A DNA stretch of 64,000 bases, taken from the NCBI GenBank assembly GCA_030581615.1, contig JAKTTT010000006.1, forward strand, positions 372,001 through 436,000. Reading direction: 5' to 3'. The stretch is from Alloascoidea africana. Taxonomy: Eukaryota; Ascomycota; Alloascoideomycetes; Alloascoideales; Alloascoideaceae. Shown here one piece after another: positions 41,889-51,801 of this stretch. Below the pieces are notes generated by a model. It made no database searches, had not been told where the DNA came from, and saw only the letters and a list, made by a program, of their open reading frames with translations. The stretch's first letter is position 1; each line of letters opens with the position of its first letter. The translations under genes and the position numbers were made by a program.

Positions 41889-43757
41889 TTATTCTCTTGA
41901 AATATCTCTTCCAAACATGCTGACTTTGAGCCAATCCAACACCACAAGCACCTTATTCCTTACGCTGAAGCACATGGAGACATAGGCACTCCTCCAGAAC
42001 AGAAACGTGAGGGTGCCGCCCGTGGACACGTTGGACCATTTGCCCCAGACAAGATCCGCAACGGCCTTATCAGAGCCAATGTAGGCCAGAGAGCCCTGGT
42101 GCGAATACTCAAACTGCTTGAGCTGTCTCGTCCGGCGTAGTTTGCGTGCCTTTAGTTCAACCTCGTCAAGCACAATCTTACGGTCGTTGTCAGTGTTCTG
42201 GGTAAGCGCCAGCTTCTGGAGGTTTGCAATTTCGGTCTCGAGCTCGTTCGCCTGCGAGATCTGGTTCAGGAGCCCTGCCAGGTAGATTCCCTGCTGGGCC
42301 GCGACCTGGGCCGTGGGAGCGTACTCGGTCGAGGTCGAGTCGCCGACTGCCCAGATGCTGTCTGCGCCTTTCACAACGAGGTACTCGTTCACAATAAGAC
42401 CGCGTCGAGAGTTTTTCTGCTCGGGCAATTTCGAAATGAGGTCTCTGACAACGGGCCTTGGTGCGTTACCTGTGGCCCAGACAAGCATCCCGTAAGGGAT
42501 TGCGGCAATCTCGGTATTTCCCTGATGATCCGTCTCCTTGGCGTAAACATAATTTTCATCAACCTTGTTCACCATGGTCTTGGTCTTGACGTCGATTTTC
42601 TCCTGCTTGAAGATGGTCTCGGTGTACTGAATCAGCTTTTTGTTGAAAGAAGGTAGCACGTTAGGCAGGGCCTCGATAAGAGTCACTTTAAAATCGTCTG
42701 CAAGCTCGGGAACCCATTTACGAAGGTCTTGGTCAAAGAAATCTTGTAATTCACCGGCAAACTCGACTCCAGTGGGACCTCCACCAACAACGACCATGCT
42801 CAACAATCTCTTGCGCTCTGGGTCGCCTTTGGGCTTCAAGAGAGCAGCCTCAACGCAGTCCATAAACTTCTTTCTGACCTTGACGGAATCGGGAATCTCT
42901 TTGAGGAAACATGCGTGTTCCTGTACTCCTGGGATGCCAAAAGTGGAGTTCTGGGCACCTACACCAACAACGAGATAATCGTAGTTGATGGTCTTTTCTT
43001 CAATCTCGTCGCTGTTGTAGCCCTTGACCAACACAGTCTTGTTCTGAGGGTCGATGTTGGTGGCCTCTGCTTCGTAGAACACAACGCTGGTTTTCTTATG
43101 TCTGATGATGCCACGGATGGGCTCCATGATAGAGCGGTGCTCTATTGTTCCTGTAGGGCAGGATGGCAACAATGGAGTGAAGAGGAAAAAATTTCGGGGT
43201 GAGACAATGACGACATTGTAGTTTGAAGTGTCCAGTTTTTTCAAGAGCGAAACGGAGCCCCATCCGGAGCCTAAAATGACAAGCGTTTTCTTTTTGGGGT
43301 CGGCTTCGACCTGGTTAGGTGGAGAGCGGGTATCGATGATTGTGTATGTGAGATAGGCCAGGCCGGCAAAAAGAGACAGATAGAGGACTCGCCAGGAGGT
43401 GCGGAAAAAGCCTGCTTTTAAAGGTTGCTGTTGATGTTGAGTTTCAATTCCACTTGAAGTCGGCTCGTCATCCTTGGAAGTTTTCGAAGGTGAGGCTTTG
43501 GATCTGAAATTGGTAGATAGCAGTCGGATTGTGGTTGCTGGTACCGGTCCGTGGACGTCGCCGTTGTCAAAGACGTTGCCGTATCTAGAACTGATTGTAG
43601 GCCGAAGTTTATTCCCGGAAAACGCTCCAGTAACAGAACGAGAGAAGTTTCGATGGGACACAACTGCAGAAACAGCACCGCTGCGTGGAGCCGAGAAGCA
43701 GGATCTCAAGGCCGGACGTAGAGGAATGCTGGTTGCTCTAAAAGAGAAGGGCAGCAT
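41889..43757 (-). CDS. Mitochondrial type II NADH dehydrogenase
   Basis: A rotenone-insensitive, non-proton-pumping NADH:ubiquinone oxidoreductase of 622 aa (NDE/NDI/NDH2 family). The first 60 residues are rich in Arg and Ser with few acidic residues, as in a mitochondrial presequence. A hydrophobic segment, VLYLSLFAGLAYLTYTII, lies near residue 130. The FAD dinucleotide fold is KKTLVILGSGWGSVSLLKKL and the NADH fold is MVVVGGGPTGVEFAGEL. The flavin-associated IWAVGDSTS and the quinone-site region near AAQQGIYLAGLLNQ are intact. No EF-hand insert is present. The transmembrane segment before the first Rossmann fold is typical of external enzymes such as NDE1, but internal versus external facing cannot be settled here. 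There is no intron. Confidence 0.93.
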   Translation of the reverse strand: MLPFSFRATSIPLRPALRSCFSAPRSGAVSAVVSHRNFSRSVTGAFSGNKLRPTISSRYGNVFDNGDVHGPVPATTIRLLSTNFRSKASPSKTSKDDEPTSSGIETQHQQQPLKAGFFRTSWRVLYLSLFAGLAYLTYTIIDTRSPPNQVEADPKKKTLVILGSGWGSVSLLKKLDTSNYNVVIVSPRNFFLFTPLLPSCPTGTIEHRSIMEPIRGIIRHKKTSVVFYEAEATNIDPQNKTVLVKGYNSDEIEEKTINYDYLVVGVGAQNSTFGIPGVQEHACFLKEIPDSVKVRKKFMDCVEAALLKPKGDPERKRLLSMVVVGGGPTGVEFAGELQDFFDQDLRKWVPELADDFKVTLIEALPNVLPSFNKKLIQYTETIFKQEKIDVKTKTMVNKVDENYVYAKETDHQGNTEIAAIPYGMLVWATGNAPRPVVRDLISKLPEQKNSRRGLIVNEYLVVKGADSIWAVGDSTSTEYAPTAQVAAQQGIYLAGLLNQISQANELETEIANLQKLALTQNTDNDRKIVLDEVELKARKLRRTRQLKQFEYSHQGSLAYIGSDKAVADLVWGKWSNVSTGGTLTFLFWRSAYVSMCFSVRNKVLVVLDWLKVSMFGRDISRE

Positions 43758-44100
43758 CGGGCAGACAGGCAGCGAGAGGGAAAGAGAGAGGAAGAGAAAA
43801 CGGACGTAGAAGCAAACTGGGGGTCAATTGAGAGGTGGGAAGGGAGTAGATGGACGGGGATGAAAGGGAAAAAGGAGAAAAGAAGGGAAAAGAGAAGGAG
43901 AAAGAGGAGAAAAAAAGCAGCCCGGGAGAAAAGATGTTGGTGACAGATGTGCCGGCGCCGCGATGGTTTCTTCGGCGGGTGCCCGATGCGGTAGTTCCGT
44001 CACGTGTGGGGCACGTGAGAAGGACTGTAGGCCGTAGACAGACGGATCGGGTATATATCGAGCGGACTGGGGATTAGATAGATATCTGCGGGATCTGCTC
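43758..44100. promoter_or_regulatory. Upstream region of the NADH dehydrogenase
   Basis: After a purine-rich leader (about 43830-43925) there are two CACGTG E-boxes five bases apart, at 44001-44006 and 44012-44017, then TATATA at about 44051-44056. E-boxes of this kind bind Cbf1-like bHLH factors in yeasts. Confidence 0.45.
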
Positions 44101-44499
44101 ATTGTGCTTTCAGATTAGCATATTCCAAGGTGTTTGAAAGCAAGAATCTTGATATCGCTGGTACCATTGAATGGCAATAGAAAGCAAACATGTAAAGATC
44201 AACAATTCGCTACTTTCCAAGGGGAAGAGAAGTGTAAGGTTAAAAGGAACCTTGCAAATCACTAACGGGAAAGCGTATCAACTTATCAAGCAATATCTTT
44301 GTAGAGGATCATTGGAAGGCAATTCTTGATATAAACTCTTCTAACATGTTGTAGATCCACAAGTATCCCTTTACCATGTCGTAATCCGTTACACTTTTTA
44401 CAATTCCTGGTGTTATCTACCCAATCTGCATAGACATCTAACTTCAACTCCATCTCAATTTGTCTAAAACTAATCTAAAATCAGGAGTATGTTGTAAGT

Positions 44500-46065
44500 A
44501 CCTCAATGCTAATGCTCTCCTTCCCATAACTGGTTCTGGTACTGTCCTAGAACTACGGGATTATCTTTAGTTATAGACCTATTGACTGGCAAAACTTGAC
44601 GAGGGTCTGTACAAAGCTGGGGTATCTGTGATCACCAAAGGAAATACTCATACAGTATTACTCGTGAAAACAATCAGTTCCAAACATTCGGACAAAACCC
44701 GTTTACACAACCTACTAGGAACACTCGAGCACGGTTCAGCGTTTCTATTCCTCTGATCCATTTTCAACAATTATCTGCTACCACAATCAATCGCTTGGCA
44801 CGTGTGATTTCCGAAAAACATGTTTTTATCAGATGTGGCAATGGTTTGGAATTCACTTCTAAGGAGTTACAGTCATGGGATCGGAGGGAGGGCTGACAAT
44901 TGGTCATTCTTAAGGGGAGAATGTGACAAAGTCAGGAATATGTTCAGAAATGAGTAGGGCAATGGCATAATATACCGGTTTAATTAGAGATGAGATGAAT
45001 TCGAAGTTGGTACAAACTGCTGTTGAAAAGAAAAGTGGCATATCTTTCTCAAAGTAGGATGGTTTGAAGCAGCAACATGAGTTGGCGGGATCAATGATGA
45101 TGGATTGCTGTGTCATGAAGGTCGCCTTTATGTTCCGCGCCGCGTTTTGAATAAATTCCTCCATGTTATACACAGTTCAGTTGGTACTGATTATTTAGGC
45201 GCTGAGGAGTTGAAGATGCAGATAAGACCGTTGGCGCTGTTCGAAAAGTTTAAAAAAGTGACCGAGGTGTTCCTTCGAAAAACATCCTGAGGCGGCAAAA
45301 GACTGGGAATTGTTGGTTGTGTTAGAAAGAGCGATAAACAATTCACAAACCGCGGCGATAGCGTTCCAAAGTCTCAATAAGGCTGGCCTTGTTGGATAAA
45401 AGTCAAGGGGAATCCTTGAATCAATATTACCAGCAGGCCAAGAGCAGTTTTAACTAGAGACGAACTGTCCTTTGTGGAGTAATTGGAACGTTTCCCAAAG
45501 AAAGGGCTCCACGCATCAATTCACACTAGTGAAGGTTAAAACCAGTTTTTGACAAAAACAGAAGTGCAGAAGAGTTCAAAGTTGGAGACAGAGCGATGAT
45601 GATTGATTAAGGTCATTTCATGGCGCTTCCCGATGCTTTATAGCAAGAACAAGACCCAAAATTTTAGCATTGCTTTATTGGGGATTTAAAGATTACAAAG
45701 AAATCATCAGTGGTCCTATATGAGTTGGAATTTCCGCCATCTATGACGGGATCCCCGACTCTGCACATTTCTAAGTGTCGTCAATTTGTAGTGCGTGAGT
45801 ATGGAGGAGATCTGATTCTGAGAGTAGGATTGGATCAAGAGCATGAATTTTCTTGTTGACTGTGTAACCGGGCGGTATCCCTTTTATACTGTGAACTGTA
45901 TATATGTCCTTCATAGCAACGTATTAGAAAGTACGAGTGAATTCAACGTTTGCAATTGAACCGAACAGCTCCCTACCTTTTAAATGATTCTTTGACACAG
46001 GATGTATCGAACGCCCGGGGGTTGTGGCTGAGAACAAACATATATACAATAAAGAATACAATTGA
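44500..46065 (+). mobile_element. Fossil LTR-retrotransposon remnants (Ty3/gypsy-like)
   Basis: Decayed retroelement sequence. At about 44550-44900 there is similarity to an integrase core. At about 45540-45860 there is similarity to the integrase C-terminal region found near the 3' end of gypsy-type pol genes. From about 45862 to 46062 there is an LTR-like segment that begins TGTAAC and holds a TATATA. The element is broken by many changes (well over ten) and only parts survive; no gag or reverse transcriptase is recognisable. It appears old. Assignment to Ty3/gypsy rests mainly on the 3' segment; the 5' part could come from another LTR family. Confidence 0.45.
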
Positions 46066-47525
46066 CTTGTTTAATGTGAATTGACACCAAACTAAATGAT
46101 CAGTGAATCAATAATCAATAGATTGAAATGAATATCTTTTATCATTGAGGATACGGAATCAATTATAGGTCCAATTCCACTTGAATGCCCTTGCATATCT
46201 CAATTTGCAATGCAATCGCAGTAGAGCCAAAAATAAAAAAAAGAGAAAAACTATCTTCACATCGAACAAAACTACAATTTTGTTGCTACATAAGGCCAAA
46301 AGAATATGTCTGTACTTCCCTTTACCAAAACCTGCAATTATCAGTAACAAAGGACAAAGCGATAAGAAATCAGTATGCAGATGATTCCAAGTCAGATTAG
46401 AGACCATCGTGATTGATCAGAGTGAATGAATGTACAATAATGTTTGCCTCATATTATATCCAGCACTATTTGTGGAATTAGAAACGAGTTCCAACCTAGC
46501 AAACAGATAACTTTGACAAGTTTGGGATTCTTTAATGCGCTTACATCCCCAAATGACACGCAGAATCAAGCCATAGATTTCGGGTTGCAGAAACTTGTTG
46601 GTTAAGTCAGTTGTGTATAATGGAAATAATTTCGATTCTGTGGGGGAAACACACCCCCAATCCCAAACAACAATGAAACGGCTCTGCTTCCAAAAGAAGT
46701 TTGGTAGATCAAAATCTAATCAAACTGACTTTGTAAATGTATAACATTGTTGTGGTTGTTGTTGTTTCCAGACTTCCAGGGGAATAAAACAACACGCCTT
46801 CTGTAAACCACCATTTAACATACCAAAAATTAAAAATCTGTTTTTGTTCTTTTTTTAAAAAGAATCTAATGGCAATCATATGAAACGATGAGTTTTCCCC
46901 ATCACAAAACAATTAATCATGAAACAAAAAAATACCTTTTTTGTCTTTCTGTTTTCCCAATCTCACACAACATCCGGAACTTTCTAGTTCCTATTATATT
47001 TCTTAAAAAAACTAAGAAGAAAACTAAACCTTCTAATCGAGCAAAAAAATAAAATGTAATTGTAGATGTGTATCTTAAAAACATGAATTTGATGTTGATT
47101 GTGACCGTTAGAACAAGAAACAAAACATTTTAGTCATTTCTGATAGGGGAGTCAACATGTATATAGATAAAGAGATATATATATGTGAAACAAAAAGAAA
47201 GAAATCTAAACAAAATCATATGATCATATATGGAATAGGACTGGATTCTTTTTTTTTTTTGGCTTTTGGTTGGGTGAGCAAAACATATACAGACTCACTC
47301 AAAACAACAACACAACTAACGGACACGAAAGGAACAGTATTAATAGTAATGGTAATAATAATAATGGTAGTAGTAGTAGTAGTAATAGCAGTAGTAAAGA
47401 TAAGACAAACAACACATAAAAAACCGTTTCTCCTTCTCATGATGGTTTTAAATTTCCTCAAAAATTTTTGTATTTTTATTTCGTTTTTTTTTGAAATTTT
47501 TTGGGGTTTTTAACATCTTTTATCA
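46066..47525. other. Gene-poor AT-rich gap and DDI1 3' flank
   Basis: No supported gene lies here. It contains a short hairpin-like TGGGGG/CCCCCA pair near 46640-46662, A/T runs, and a GTA/ATA trinucleotide repeat near 47345-47400. The last several hundred bases are probably the DDI1 3' untranslated region. Confidence 0.45.
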
Positions 47526-49312
47526 TTATTTGGCTGTGGCAGCAGCGGTTTTCTTCTTTGAAAACATTCCAAGTATGGATTGAAACTTCCCACCAATACC
47601 ACCTGCACCTGCTGGACCTCCTTTTACATCTACTTTTGCTCCACTAATGTTCGAACCGGAACCCGCGCTATCGGGATCATCATCCGGCATCATGATCTCC
47701 TCTTCTGTAAGGAAGGGGACCACAGTTTCGTTGATTGTGAGAGTGTTTTTGGTAAAATTGAGTTGAGCACCGTACCTTTTCAGGGCTAGAATTAAGGTTA
47801 GTTTTTAGTTTTTGTTTGGTTTGACATGTACTGTATGTAAACTTTGATCCAAACAGAGTAGTAAAACTTACCATCAAGGCCCAACTGTACATCGGCCTGC
47901 TGGGATTGCACAACATCAAGACCAAGAGAGATGTATTCTGCATTGGGAGATTTGGAAAGTCTCGCCGGTACAGCCCAGATTTTGCCCACGATCTGCTGTT
48001 CTTCATTTACAAGTTTTGTATCGATAAGCCCGTCTACTTTGCATTTTGCAGCCGCTTCAGGAGTTACAGTGGAAAAAAGGCTGGATGTCGAGACACAGGC
48101 TTTGATCCAGACACCATTAAGTTCCATACGGACGTAAACTGCGACGATTTTCTTGGGAATGCTTTCGAGACTTTTGTTCAATTCCTCTGCAATTTGGTCT
48201 TGTCTTATAAACGTGTTGATGCGCCATTTGGTCTCCTCTGTTTGGGGTAAAGAGTTGAGGCGTATGATCTCCTTCCGGATCTCCTGTTTTTGCTCCCGTC
48301 GTTCTTTGTCGTTCTTGATCATCGCGGCACGAAACATGAGCCGGTGGTGGGTCATATAGGCGAGCTCGGGATACGCTGTGAAGAGTAATTGGCGCATCTC
48401 AGGGTCGATCCTGGATTGGAGCCGCATACGCTCGATCTCAGCATCAAGCTGGTTCTGCGGCGGCGACATTCCTTCTGGATCGGGAGTATCAGGTAGCGGA
48501 TTGGGGTCTGAGGGGAACTGGAGAGCCTCTTGGGGGGACCGGGGCACCTCCGGTGCAGTTGCTGGAGCCGTGGCTCCAACAGCAGTAGTGGCAGCAGGGA
48601 CAGGAGGTTGGGATTTAGTAGCTTGTGTTTGGGCCTGGGCGTGCGCATAGGCTTGGGCCTGGGCCTGAGCAAGAGCCTGAGCTTGTAACTGGTATTGGGC
48701 CTGAAGTGAGTATGGGAAATTAGGAGGGAACTGGATCGCTGGCTCTGGCACTGGGACCGGTGCTGGGGGAGTTTGTACTGGCTCAGGCTCAGGAACGGGC
48801 TCTGGATCCGGGTGTGCTACGGGGCTGGAGATGGACAGGCTGCGGAGATACTGGTTCAGCATGTGGTGGTAGTCACTGTCCGCGACGTCTTCGACCCTGT
48901 TCGAGGAGGTGACCGGAACCGCAGAGGTGGCGGTGGTCGTGGTCGTGGTTGTGGTCGCAGAGGTCTGGACAGGAGAGGACGGGTTTGATAGAAAGTCATA
49001 GTAGGAGTAGGAGGGCCCGCGATGCTGGGGCGGGCTGGTCGAGAAGGCCGACGACGGCGGCGTGGCCTTGCGGTTCACGGGCACGATCTTGACGACGATG
49101 AGGTCCTCGTCGTGGACGCCCAGCTGGAAGAGCTGGCGGTCATCGCCCTGGATCACCACGTCATCTTTCTCCAGTTGGATCTGCTCTGTGGGAATGTTGG
49201 TCTGTGCGTGCACGACAGCCTTGAAGTCGCGCAGAGCCATTGAGGGCCAGGCCGTGGTGGGCAGGATCTGGTCCCGTTCGTTGATGGCGAGGTAGAGGGT
49301 CAGAGAGGCCAT
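47526..49312 (-). CDS. DDI1: Ddi1-like ubiquitin shuttle with a degenerate protease site
   Basis: A Ddi1 homologue of 566 aa. Exons are 49312-47872 and 47785-47526; the 86-nt intron has a GTAAGT donor and CTAAC branch, and splicing restores GLDALKRYGAQLNF. An N-terminal ubiquitin-like domain spans about residues 1-77. A Pro/Gln/Ala-rich linker contains an (AQ)n run. Then come a helical region (IDPEMRQLLFTAYPELA) and the retroviral-type aspartyl protease fold at about 390-500. In active Ddi1 the site reads AFVDSGAQ after NGHPVK; here it is ACVSTSSL after NGVWIK, so the catalytic Asp is Ser408 and the DSG motif is lost. There is no UBA domain; the tail is Gly-rich, then Lys-rich. It is therefore probably a non-catalytic adaptor. 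It is divergent from MAG1, as in S. cerevisiae. Confidence 0.9.
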
Positions 49313-49551
49313 GGCGGCGGGAGTGTGATGGTGGAGGCGGGGGGAGTGCGAAGAGGAAGAAAAGAAGGAGGAAACGGGGTGCAAATGAAGAAAAGCGAAA
49401 GAAACAAAGCAAATAAACAAAAAAAGGGGAGCTTTTAATACTGCGAAGGGTGAAATATCTCCGAGCACCGATGTTGTGCATGTTACACATGTTGTACATG
49501 TTGTGGTGCCGCCGGGTCTCAAATCCTCCAAATGGCTCTCCAGCTCTCCAA
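49313..49551. promoter_or_regulatory. MAG1-DDI1 divergent promoter
   Basis: About 240 bp separate DDI1 (leftward) and MAG1 (rightward). In S. cerevisiae these two genes are also divergent and share DNA-damage-responsive control. Here the MAG1 side carries a CATGTT-type repeat (about 49478-49502) and a CTCCAAATGG decamer repeat running into the coding start. I could not recognise a damage-response element by eye. Confidence 0.5.
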
Positions 49552-50607
49552 ATGGCTCTCCAAATGGCCCTCCAGCTGGACCTGCCCACCGCCTTCGCCG
49601 CCAGATACTCGCCGGCCTTCGTCCAGGGCCTGCGGCATGTGCTCGCCGTCGACCCGTCGCTGTACGCGGTCGCGGTGTCTGGCGAGTTCCCGGCCTTCTA
49701 TCTACAAGAGCCCGCGGACAAGCAGCCATCGCCGGACGCAAACCCCTACTTTACTAATCTAGTGAGAGGCATCATCGCCCAGCAGGTCAGTGGAGCAGCC
49801 GCTGCTTCGATCGAAAGACGATTCAGGCTGCTGTTTGCTCCAGCCCAGGACCAGAACCCCGATCAGGAAGCTTCAGACAGACCTTTGCCGGCCCCAACTC
49901 CAGTCCAGGTTCTGGCCACCTCTGTTCCAACTTTGCAATCGGCCGGTCTGTCTCTGGCCAAGGCCAAGTACATCAAAGGAATCGCGGAAGCCTTTGAGCA
50001 GAGCCTCTTGACCCAATCTCTGTTCGAGCAGGAATCCGACGCGACGATAGCAGAGGAGCTGATCAAGATCAAGGGCATTGGAGAATGGTCCGTGCACATG
50101 TTTCTCATCTTCCACTTGAAGAGGCTCGACGTCTTTGCGCCTGGCGATCTTGGAATTGCGAGAGGCATGGCACGCTACGTGGCCGATAAAGAACGCCAGG
50201 CTCTTGTGGAAGAGTGGAAGGTTCTCAGTAAAGAGGCCGCTGCCCAATTGGCCCAGGAGAAAGCAGACAAGAAACCGAGAAGGAAAGCTGTATCGGCGGC
50301 TAAGAAACCCAAGCGGAATTGGACGCCTGTAGATCCTGATCTTTCCCACTTCATTTCAGAGAGATTTCATCCGTACCGAACCATCTTTATGCTGCTGCTT
50401 TGGAAATTGAGTGCGATAAACATTGCCGCGTTGGAAGGAACAAATGCTACGGAGAAATCAAAGGCAAAGGCAAAACCAAAACCAAAAACAAGAGTTAAAG
50501 CCAAGCCAGAGACACTCAAAGCTCTAAAAATTGAACCTGCGACTGAAGTAGAAGGAAGCTCGGTGGCAAGCCGTTTGAAACGGAGAAGGACCAGTCAAAA
50601 AGACTGA
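49552..50607 (+). CDS. MAG1: 3-methyladenine DNA glycosylase
   Basis: A base-excision repair glycosylase of the HhH-GPD (AlkA/Mag1) family that removes alkylated purines in the nucleus. From ATG 49552 it has 351 aa. It shows YFTNLVRGIIAQQVSGAAA, the helix-hairpin-helix IKIKGIGEWSVHMFLIF near residues 170-186 and the catalytic Asp (about residue 199) in FAPGDLGIARGM, with FHPYRTIFMLLLWKL closing the fold. A Lys-rich insert lies between residues 230 and 265, and the C-terminal 60 residues are Lys/Pro-rich, likely for DNA contact or nuclear import. The start is uncertain: in-frame ATGs also exist at 49564 and 49471 (the latter adds 27 residues), and an out-of-frame ATG at 49532 opens a 76-codon overlapping ORF. 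There is no intron. Confidence 0.93.
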   Translation: MALQMALQLDLPTAFAARYSPAFVQGLRHVLAVDPSLYAVAVSGEFPAFYLQEPADKQPSPDANPYFTNLVRGIIAQQVSGAAAASIERRFRLLFAPAQDQNPDQEASDRPLPAPTPVQVLATSVPTLQSAGLSLAKAKYIKGIAEAFEQSLLTQSLFEQESDATIAEELIKIKGIGEWSVHMFLIFHLKRLDVFAPGDLGIARGMARYVADKERQALVEEWKVLSKEAAAQLAQEKADKKPRRKAVSAAKKPKRNWTPVDPDLSHFISERFHPYRTIFMLLLWKLSAINIAALEGTNATEKSKAKAKPKPKTRVKAKPETLKALKIEPATEVEGSSVASRLKRRRTSQKD

Positions 50608-50753
50608 CTGAAATGTAGCGATTAAACAAAAACAGACATTCACTGTGCTTTTGTGTACTTTTAGCCTATATTGTACCATCGTTTCTCTCACTACTAGCAA
50701 CAATACATGTTTTCATTATCTTAATATACAGAAAGTATTTCTGTTGTCTCTTT

Positions 50754-51307
50754 CTAATGGGTTCCTTCTCCGGGTGCAAGCTATACAAAAGTTAGCATAA
50801 ATAGATCTATTCCACAATTCCAACTTATCATAGTCCATACCATACAAATGCGATTCCCGCTCAGCAACATCTTTTTCAAATGTGTTTGTTTGCCCGTTCC
50901 ATCACTAAACAATCGTTTATGAGTACTCAAAACACCACAAACTCTGAATTTTCAATTATCATTGATTTGCTTACTATTCAGTCACATCCTCCAAAACCAT
51001 ATCTAACGCATTGTCAATAACCACCATCACCACCACCACCACATCATTTTGCATCTCTTGATTCAAATACTTACTGACAAAATCGTCAAATCCTACCAAT
51101 GTCCCACTGAATTCTAATTTCATTGAAAGAAGATCGATCGCTGGTCAATTCATTGCAAAACCTGAAAAAAAAAAAAGACAATATCTTACCTTTGTCATCC
51201 TGCATCACGACCCATATTTTGGACCCGACACTTCGATCAACGAGCTCTAATGGCAGCAACGGCGCCACAGCCGTGCTTGTCTCTACCTGGCTTTTCTCTT
51301 CGCTCAT
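50754..51307 (-). CDS. LSM5: U6 snRNP/mRNA-decay Sm-like protein Lsm5
   Basis: Subunit of the Lsm2-8 (U6 snRNA) and Lsm1-7 (mRNA decay) rings. Minus-strand exons are 51307-51190, 51113-51075, 51002-50975, 50904-50841 and 50780-50754, giving 91 aa (S. cerevisiae 93). The four introns are 76, 72, 70 and 60 nt. Every junction preserves frame and rebuilds the Sm fold: LPLELVDRSVGSKIWVVMQ, then DKEFSGTLVGFDDFVNMVLE, then DVTEYDG, then MLLSGNRICMLAPG. Sm2 (LLSGNRICMLAPG) spans the last splice. Two of the internal exons are only 39 and 28 nt. Each piece alone is too small to stand out, so this gene is easily missed. It converges with MAG1. Confidence 0.9.
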
Positions 51308-51801
51308 GTCTTGTGTTTCTCATCTCTTGAAAGCAGTTTCCATCGCAAACGCGGTGGAACTGAGGGGCGGGTAACGGCATGCACATATATACGCGCGGCT
51401 GAGCGTAAACGGCAGCACGGCGCTGCCTCTCCTCGGCGGGTCACTCAAAACTCAGTCCACGCACTCTCTCGAGAAAGGTCAAGAAAAGGTTTCCTGCCCT
51501 GCTTGGACGAGGCCGCTAACTACCATCGACAAGGCTATTAATTTTTGGATTCTCGATACGCTTGGCTGTCTGGAAGTTTTGGTTTTGTTTTTCGCTTTTT
51601 TCTTCGATCTTTAAATCACCACCATCAGAGATAAGACTGGAGTTAGTTTCTCAGGTCCAACAACCGTGTTATTAGTAGCCATTTTTGGATTGGCGTTCTT
51701 TGTAATAATTCAAAGCTTGAATCATCTTCAGCAAAAGTGTGCAACAGGATAAAGAAGCCTTACGAAGAAACCACAGCATAGCTTAACTGGGAAAAGCTGA
51801 A
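51308..51801. promoter_or_regulatory. LSM5/SNF11 divergent promoter
   Basis: A 494-bp divergent region. CGGGTAAC (Reb1-type, minus-strand GTTACCCG) has its core at 51368-51374, about 60 bp upstream of the LSM5 ATG. The SNF11 side is T-rich. No gene is visible. Confidence 0.45.
51368..51374 (-). promoter_or_regulatory. Reb1-type site GTTACCCG upstream of LSM5
   Basis: The minus strand reads GTTACCCGCC, matching the Reb1 core, at a position close to the LSM5 start. Function is inferred. Confidence 0.4.

Noticed and set aside
49693-49741. Upstream extension of the DDI1 frame to 49741
   Set aside because: It has no family similarity, overlaps MAG1 coding sequence on the other strand, and the ubiquitin-like domain starts properly at the ATG at 49312.
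50608-50753. Convergent MAG1/LSM5 tail searched for tRNA or snoRNA
   Set aside because: No cloverleaf, B-box or C/D-box pattern seen. No tRNA, rRNA or CRISPR array was seen anywhere in the window.
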